Below are positions 59,481 through 64,000 of a stretch of 64,000 nt of DNA, piece after piece. The translations under genes and the position numbers were made by a program. The number at the start of each line of letters is the position of its first letter. Position 1 is the stretch's first letter. The notes under the pieces are model-generated. The model did no database searches. It was not told where the DNA came from and was given only the letters and a program-made list of their open reading frames with translations. Origin of the DNA: Chryseobacterium sp. JM1 (GTDB lineage Bacteria > Bacteroidota > Bacteroidia > Flavobacteriales > Weeksellaceae). The stretch spans positions 1 to 64,000 of the forward strand of contig NZ_JPRN01000014.1 of assembly GCF_000737715.1 (NCBI RefSeq), given 5' to 3'.

Positions 59481-60347
59481 TTAGTGTATATGCTTTTCAG
59501 CGTGGTAAGAACTTCTTACTAAAGGTGAGCTCTCCACATGTCTAAAACCTAAGCTTCTTGCAAAGTCTCCCAACTCATCAAACTCTTCCGGCGTAATGAA
59601 TTTTTTCACCGGTAAATGTTTTTTGGTAGGCTGAAGATACTGCCCAAGTGTAATAACATCAACGTTTGCATTTCTGATGTCTTCAATGGTTTGTAAAACT
59701 TCATCTTTAGTTTCGCCCAAACCTAGCATTACTCCTGTTTTTGTTCTTCTCTGGCCTGCTTCTTTCAAGTATCTCAATACTTCTAAGCTTCGCTCATATT
59801 TAGCCTGAATTCTCACTTCCCTTGTTAAACGTTTTACGGTTTCCATATTGTGAGAAATCACTTCAGGAGCTACGTCTACCAGTCTGTCAAGGTGCTTGGT
59901 AAGCCCCTGGAAGTCCGGAATAAGTGTTTCCATCGTGGTTCCCGGAGAAATTCTTCTTACAGCATTTACGGTTTCACCCCAAAGGATGGAACCCATATCT
60001 TTCAGGTCATCGCGGTCTACAGACGTAAGAACAGCATGCTTGATCTTCATTAATTTGATAGAACGGGCCACTTTTTCAGGCTCATCCCAATTCACATCAA
60101 GCGGTTTTCCTGTTTTTACACCGCAGAAGCCGCAGCTTCTGGTACAGATATTTCCTAAGATCATGAACGTTGCCGTTCCTTCTCCCCAGCATTCACCCAT
60201 ATTCGGACAGCTTCCGCTCTGGCATATGGTATTTAATTTATATTTGTCGACCAAAGTCCTAAGCTCCCTGTAGTTTTTTCCGGTAGGAAGTTTTACACGG
60301 ATCCACTTTGGTTTTTGAACGGTAGTATCTTGAACTAAATTTTCCAT
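59481..60347 (-). CDS. lipA: Lipoyl synthase
   Basis: Radical SAM enzyme that inserts two sulfurs into octanoyl-protein to form lipoate for 2-oxoacid dehydrogenases. 288 aa, usual length. Auxiliary cluster Cys42, Cys47 and Cys53 (ICQSGSCPNMGECW), radical SAM cluster Cys68, Cys72 and Cys75 (CTRSCGFC), and the C-terminal RSSY that ligates the auxiliary cluster (LVRSSYHAEK). Promoter box TAACTTTG at 60364-60371. Single gene. Confidence 0.97.
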   Translation of the reverse strand: MENLVQDTTVQKPKWIRVKLPTGKNYRELRTLVDKYKLNTICQSGSCPNMGECWGEGTATFMILGNICTRSCGFCGVKTGKPLDVNWDEPEKVARSIKLMKIKHAVLTSVDRDDLKDMGSILWGETVNAVRRISPGTTMETLIPDFQGLTKHLDRLVDVAPEVISHNMETVKRLTREVRIQAKYERSLEVLRYLKEAGQRRTKTGVMLGLGETKDEVLQTIEDIRNANVDVITLGQYLQPTKKHLPVKKFITPEEFDELGDFARSLGFRHVESSPLVRSSYHAEKHIH

Positions 60348-60363
60348 CTCTAAAATTGAAGTT

Positions 60364-60371
60364 CAAAGTTA
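60364..60371 (-). promoter_or_regulatory. -7 promoter box of lipA
   Basis: TAACTTTG on the minus strand, a perfect TAnnTTTG match, 16 nt before the lipA start at 60347. Confidence 0.6.
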
Positions 60372-60428
60372 AGGAATTTTTCATGGAAACCATCTAATGG
60401 AAAAATTGATGGAACAGATAATCTTTAT

Positions 60429-60590
60429 GGAGTCAGGAAGTCAGAAGTTGGAAGAGGGAAGTTATTAAGGTCTCAAGCACAACTATAGGACGATTTCATT
60501 AATCGTTTAAGTCTTATTTATCAAATTTAATACTGTTTTTACAAGTTTGATCAAGCAGTATATTCCGGTTTCCATCCTCATTAACCTTAA
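60429..60590 (-). repeat. Dispersed ~150-bp repeat, copy 3 (diverged)
   Basis: In the same orientation as copy 1: GGAAGTCAGAAGTTGGAAGA and GGGAAGTTATT match its start, and CGGTTTCCATCCTC its end. The middle is not alignable by eye. Both ends keep the inverted relation. Confidence 0.6.
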
Positions 60591-60631
60591 TTCAGAATAT
60601 AATTGTAATTTTAAATGACCAAATTTAAACT

Positions 60632-61264
60632 ATGAAGAAGATTCTTTTAACTGCATCTGTTATCATCAGTACATTTTCCTTTGCTCAGAAAGAACTTCAG
60701 CCGGTGGGTTCGGAGATCATTGAAACTGTGGAGGGAGATCTTGATGGTGACCAAATTCCTGAAAGAGTCGTCATTTATAATACAAAAGATGAAGGTGAAC
60801 TGGGCAAAATCCGTGAAATTCAGATTCAGAAAAAGAGCGGCGGAACATGGATGGTTCTGAGTAAATCAAGGAATGCGATTCTGGAAAGTGCCGGCGGAGG
60901 TATGATGGGCGACCCATATCAGAGTACAAGTGTTTCAAAAGGAATTTTAAGCATTACCCAGGCAGGAGGAAGCAGCTGGAAATGGGGCTATACAGATAAA
61001 TACAGGTTTCAGAACGGACATTTTGAACTGATCGGTTATTCTTCAGAATCCGGCAGGCCCGGAGATTATTGGGCGGAGGTAGATTTTAATCTTTCCACAG
61101 GACAGCTCAACTACAAAAAAGATGTGGAAAATACTAAAGAATATGGGAAATCCAAACAGGAAACTTATATCAAAAAGGGATTAAAAATCGATCTGCAGAA
61201 CAGAAATCAAAAGGATCAGAGAAAGATTGTTCTTCCAAAAACGAAGGAGGAAGTGTATCTGTGA
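60632..61264 (+). CDS. Unknown exported protein
   Basis: Not recognised. 210 aa with a signal peptide (MKKILLTASVIISTFSFAQ). The mature protein begins with a EGDLDGDQIPERVVIYNT segment that looks like an FG-GAP/Asp-rich calcium-binding loop, followed by strands EIQIQKKSGGTWMVLS and SILSITQAGGSSWKW, and a Lys-rich C-terminus. It resembles Bacteroidota proteins that pair such a loop with a small beta domain. Role unknown; periplasmic or surface by signal. Confidence 0.78.
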   Translation: MKKILLTASVIISTFSFAQKELQPVGSEIIETVEGDLDGDQIPERVVIYNTKDEGELGKIREIQIQKKSGGTWMVLSKSRNAILESAGGGMMGDPYQSTSVSKGILSITQAGGSSWKWGYTDKYRFQNGHFELIGYSSESGRPGDYWAEVDFNLSTGQLNYKKDVENTKEYGKSKQETYIKKGLKIDLQNRNQKDQRKIVLPKTKEEVYL

Positions 61265-61350
61265 AAATTTTGAACCGGTAAATAGTAAACTCTTAAGATT
61301 GAGCTGCTAATTGTCGGTTTGAACTACTAAATCCGCACTGCGGACTCAGT

Positions 61351-61911
61351 CTAATTATCATCAAATTCATTATTCTTTAGCAGTTCTGCCAGGACTTTCT
61401 TGGCACGCATCACCCTTACTTTGGTATTGGCAACGGAAATCCCGAGTTCTTCTGCGATTTCTTTGATGCTTTTTTCTTCAAAGAACCTTAATTTAATAAT
61501 ATCCTGGTAATTGGCATCCAGCGACTCGATGGTTTTGATGATCTTTTTCTGCTCTTCATTGGAGATCATGAGCTCTTCCGGAGATTTTGCGAACTGGTTT
61601 TTCACCTCATCAAGATTCTCAGTCGGGTCCTGGTTTTCACGGGCTCTTTTTCTCCAGAAATCAATGACCGTATTTTGGGCAATGGTTAATATCCAAGTTT
61701 TAAACTGAAAATGCGGATCGTACATATCCAGTTTCGACAGCACTTTTGAAAAAACATTCACCGTGATCTCATCTGCATCATTTTCATCTTTCACTTTCTT
61801 CATGACAAAAGAGAAGACATCCACCCAAAAAACATTGATGAGTTTGGTCTGGGCTTTCTGGTCCTTTTCTTTGGCCTTTTGAATAAGCAGGAATAGCTGT
61901 TCGTCGTTCAT
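61351..61911 (-). CDS. ECF-type RNA polymerase sigma factor
   Basis: 186 aa from the ATG at 61911 (MNDEQLFLLIQKAKEKDQKA). Sigma region 2 (about 22-95) includes DADEITVNVFSKVLSKL and FKTWILTIAQNTVIDFWRKR (-10 binding), region 4 (about 125-175) has LDANYQDIIKLRFFEEKSIK and the HTH EIAEELGISVANTKVRVMRA. No anti-sigma gene is adjacent, so the signal is unknown. A perfect -7 box ends 6 nt before the start, suggesting a leaderless message. Confidence 0.93.
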   Translation of the reverse strand: MNDEQLFLLIQKAKEKDQKAQTKLINVFWVDVFSFVMKKVKDENDADEITVNVFSKVLSKLDMYDPHFQFKTWILTIAQNTVIDFWRKRARENQDPTENLDEVKNQFAKSPEELMISNEEQKKIIKTIESLDANYQDIIKLRFFEEKSIKEIAEELGISVANTKVRVMRAKKVLAELLKNNEFDDN

Positions 61912-61917
61912 TATTAA

Positions 61918-61925
61918 CAAATATA
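61918..61925 (-). promoter_or_regulatory. -7 promoter box of the ECF sigma gene
   Basis: TATATTTG on the minus strand, a perfect TAnnTTTG match; only 6 nt separate it from the ATG at 61911. Confidence 0.55.
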
Positions 61926-62020
61926 ATTTTTTTAAATGAAAGGGCAAAGGGCCAAACAAGCCTTTTTATCCTTTCATTTTTTTACCTTCCCACCCCTGTT
62001 CTCTATACTCCTGAATTTAC

Positions 62021-62028
62021 TATCTTTG
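62021..62028 (+). promoter_or_regulatory. -7 promoter box of tyrS
   Basis: TATCTTTG, a perfect TAnnTTTG match, 28 nt before the ATG at 62057. No T-box or attenuator is visible in the short leader. Confidence 0.65.
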
Positions 62029-62056
62029 CACCATAAAATTTTAAAGAAAAGTATAG

Positions 62057-63352
62057 ATGAATTCCTTTATAGAAGAACTAAAATGGCGTGGTCTTTTTGC
62101 CGATATGATGCCTGGAACCGATGAACAGCTGAATAAAGAGGTAACTACTGCATATATTGGTTTCGACCCGACTGCTGATTCTTTGCATATCGGAAGTCTT
62201 ATCCAGATCAAAATTTTAGCGCATTTCCAGCAGCACGGTCATAAGCCGATTGCTTTGGTAGGAGGTGCTACAGGAATGATCGGAGATCCGTCAGGGAAAT
62301 CTGCAGAAAGAAATCTGCTGGATGAAGCTACTCTTCTTCATTATGTAGACTGTTTAAAAAACCAGCTTTCAAGATTTTTAGATTTCGAAGGTGAAGGTGC
62401 CAATAAAGCTGAATTGGTGAACAATTACGACTGGATGAAGAATATTTCTTTCCTCGATTTTGCTAAAAATGTCGGTAAGAATATCACCGTAAATTATATG
62501 ATGGCGAAAGACTCTGTAAAAAAGAGATTTTCGGGCGATGGCGGAGCAGACGGGATGAGTTTTACGGAATTCACGTACCAGCTGATTCAGGGATATGATT
62601 TCCTTCACCTGTACCAAAATAATAACGTGAAGCTTCAGATGGGAGGTTCTGATCAGTGGGGAAATATCACGACAGGAACTGAACTGATCCGCAGAAAAGC
62701 TCAGGGAGAAGCGTTTGCATTAACGGTTCCTTTGATCACGAAAGCTGACGGTTCTAAATTCGGAAAGTCTGAAAGCGGAGAAAATTACTGGCTGGACAAA
62801 AAGAAAACTTCACCGTACAAATTCTACCAGTTCTGGCTGAATGCTACGGATGATGATGCAGAAAGATTCATTAAATTCTATACTTTCCTATCAAAAGAGG
62901 AAATTGAAGCTTTAGTAGAGGAACACAAAACGGCTCCTCACGAAAGAAAACTTCAAAAGAAACTGGCTGAGGAAGTAACGGTTTGGGTACATGGAAGAGA
63001 AGAATATGAAAAAGCTCTGAAAGCTTCAGAAATTCTTTTCGGTCGTTCTACGGCTGAAGATCTGGTAAGTCTTGATGAGGAAACTTTCCTTGAAGTTTTT
63101 GACGGTGTTCCACAAAAAGAACTTCCAAAGGCTGATGTAATCGGAGTAAATATTATAGATCTTCTTTCTGAAAAATCAGGGTTCTTAAAATCTAAAAGTG
63201 AAGCTCAGAGAGAAATTAAAGGAAATGCAATTTCTGTAAACAAAGAGAAAGTAAACGATACCTATACCGCTAATGAAAGCGACCTTATTGACGGAACATT
63301 TTTACTACTTCAAAAGGGTAAGAAAAGTTACTTTATTGTAAAAGCTCAATAA
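62057..63352 (+). CDS. tyrS: Tyrosine--tRNA ligase
   Basis: Class I aminoacyl-tRNA synthetase, 431 aa, the normal bacterial TyrRS length. HIGH motif is HIGS at 44-47 (TADSLHIGSL) and the KMSKS loop is KFGKS at 234-238. Tyrosine-pocket segments include YQLIQGYDFLHLYQNNNV and MGGSDQWGNI. The C-terminal S4-like tRNA-binding domain ends with LLQKGKKSYFIVKAQ. Own promoter and a strong terminator; divergent from the ECF sigma gene. Confidence 0.97.
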   Translation: MNSFIEELKWRGLFADMMPGTDEQLNKEVTTAYIGFDPTADSLHIGSLIQIKILAHFQQHGHKPIALVGGATGMIGDPSGKSAERNLLDEATLLHYVDCLKNQLSRFLDFEGEGANKAELVNNYDWMKNISFLDFAKNVGKNITVNYMMAKDSVKKRFSGDGGADGMSFTEFTYQLIQGYDFLHLYQNNNVKLQMGGSDQWGNITTGTELIRRKAQGEAFALTVPLITKADGSKFGKSESGENYWLDKKKTSPYKFYQFWLNATDDDAERFIKFYTFLSKEEIEALVEEHKTAPHERKLQKKLAEEVTVWVHGREEYEKALKASEILFGRSTAEDLVSLDEETFLEVFDGVPQKELPKADVIGVNIIDLLSEKSGFLKSKSEAQREIKGNAISVNKEKVNDTYTANESDLIDGTFLLLQKGKKSYFIVKAQ

Positions 63353-63374
63353 GAATACAAGCATATAACAAATC

Positions 63375-63406
63375 AAAAGAGACTGTCCGGGACAGTCTCT
63401 TTTTTA
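63375..63406 (+). terminator. Terminator of tyrS
   Basis: AAAGAGACTGTCC / GGACAGTCTCTTT with a minimal loop and T6, 22 nt after the tyrS stop. Confidence 0.92.
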
Positions 63407-63470
63407 TTGAATATCAAGAAAGATATTACAGGTCTTGAGTAGAGTTTTCAACAGGGTTGTTATCAGTCTA

Positions 63471-63504
63471 AAAAAATAAAAGCCGTGAAAGGAGCTCACG
63501 GCCT
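63471..63504 (-). terminator. Terminator of the lipoprotein gene at the window end
   Basis: GCCGTGA (63482-63488) / TCACGGC (63496-63502); on the minus strand it is followed by a TTTTATTTTTTT run. Confidence 0.8.
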
Positions 63505-63631
63505 TCGTAGAGAAAGTTATCACTTTTAAAATGCTCTTGTTATTGATTCTGAAGAGCCATGAAAAAACTATTATAAAAAAGATATGTTAAGTGTCTGGTG
63601 ATTGTTTTAATTCTTTTTAGAAGTTCAGTTT

Positions 63632-64000
63632 TTAAAATGTGTAATTGGCACTGGCAGAAAGTATCTGGCCACTTGAAGTTCCCTCTTTTTTCAATTCTCC
63701 ATCTACGTAAATCTGTACCTTAAGTGTTGATGATGAAGAAGCACCTGTTGCATTCACACCAACATTAACGTTGTAAGCACCTGCAGGGCTTGTAATTTCC
63801 GGACTCGTCCATGTAGTTCCGCTAAGGCTTGATGCGGTGGTGATGGTGCTGTCATATCCATAAACGGCTACATCAATATTACTTCCGGCTGAGGCGGTTG
63901 CTTTAAAAACAACTTTATGCGCTTTCCCGGCAGGCGTATCATCGTCATCATCTTTGCTGCACGATGTCGAAAACCCTAAAAGGACTGCTGTTACTAATAC
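63632..64000 (-). CDS. Surface lipoprotein, 5' end outside the window
   Basis: Partial gene: 122 codons plus stop are visible, and the start lies beyond 64000. It reads VLVTAVLLGFSTSC then SKDDDD, a lipoprotein signal followed by an Asp-rich stretch like the lipoprotein export signal that sends proteins to the cell surface in Flavobacteriia. The rest (KAHKVVFKATASAGSNIDVA to SASANYTF) is a small Thr/Ser-rich beta-sandwich of about 95 residues. Function unknown. Confidence 0.8.
   Translation of the reverse strand, partial: VLVTAVLLGFSTSCSKDDDDDTPAGKAHKVVFKATASAGSNIDVAVYGYDSTITTASSLSGTTWTSPEITSPAGAYNVNVGVNATGASSSSTLKVQIYVDGELKKEGTSSGQILSASANYTF

Overview
This window reads as a core-chromosome segment of a Bacteroidota bacterium of the Flavobacteriia, most probably Chryseobacterium or a close relative. 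Reasons: type IX secretion (T9SS) sorting domains and PorV/PorP-SprF outer-membrane proteins, low GC, promoters of the Bacteroidota type (-7 box TAnnTTTG) in front of many genes, almost no Shine-Dalgarno sequences, and family-level protein resemblance. The genus is an inference; no database was searched.

Layout. 1-550: the 3' end of an rRNA operon (5S rRNA, terminator) and short tandem repeats. 0.5-11.4 kb: a secreted metalloprotease with T9SS signal, a biotin-dependent acyl-CoA carboxylase carboxyltransferase, a structured short transcript, an EamA transporter, a PorV2-like protein, an unknown secreted protein and a large ELWxxDGT-repeat T9SS cargo. 11.5-26 kb: uvrC, orphan hutH, GNAT, subtilisin-like protease, YgiD dioxygenase, YceI, DPP-IV-like S9 peptidase, LLM flavin oxidoreductase. 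26-35 kb: sbcDC nuclease operon, VF530 protein, SlyD-like isomerase, YchJ, M3 oligopeptidase, head-GIN adhesin-like lipoprotein. 35-41.7 kb: a Kef-type antiporter with its flavodoxin-like ancillary protein, lemA-TPM-TPM operon, folA, a TRIC-type channel. 41.7-47 kb: a four-helix-bundle gene with an early stop inside a heptamer inverted-repeat element, then coaD, ddl, PASTA protein, RluA-type pseudouridine synthase, PorP/SprF. 47-57.7 kb: hemW, murI, nitroreductase/HxlR divergent pair, rsmD, beta-barrel protein, DUF3822, Smr protein, phosphoesterase, serine hydrolase, T9SS NHL-like protein. 57.9-59.4 kb: an IS4-family insertion sequence. 59.4-64 kb: lipA, unknown secreted protein, ECF sigma factor, tyrS and the end of a surface lipoprotein gene.

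How it fits together. Most genes are housekeeping: cell-wall precursors (murI, ddl), cofactors (coaD, lipA, hemW, folA), DNA repair (uvrC, sbcCD), translation (5S, tyrS, rsmD, RluA). They are mixed with extracellular protein digestion by a T9SS-equipped predator of polymers (metalloprotease, S8, S9 and M3 peptidases). No prophage, CRISPR array, tRNA or conjugative element was seen.

The unexplained material is mostly intergenic: several unrelated-looking families of short palindromic or MITE-like repeats, one 4 x 92-bp tandem array, and heptamer-based inverted repeats that also flank a broken 23S-IVS-like four-helix-bundle gene. A terminator-ended short transcript with a Phe/Tyr-rich 25-codon ORF in front of the EamA transporter is the best candidate for an undescribed regulatory RNA.
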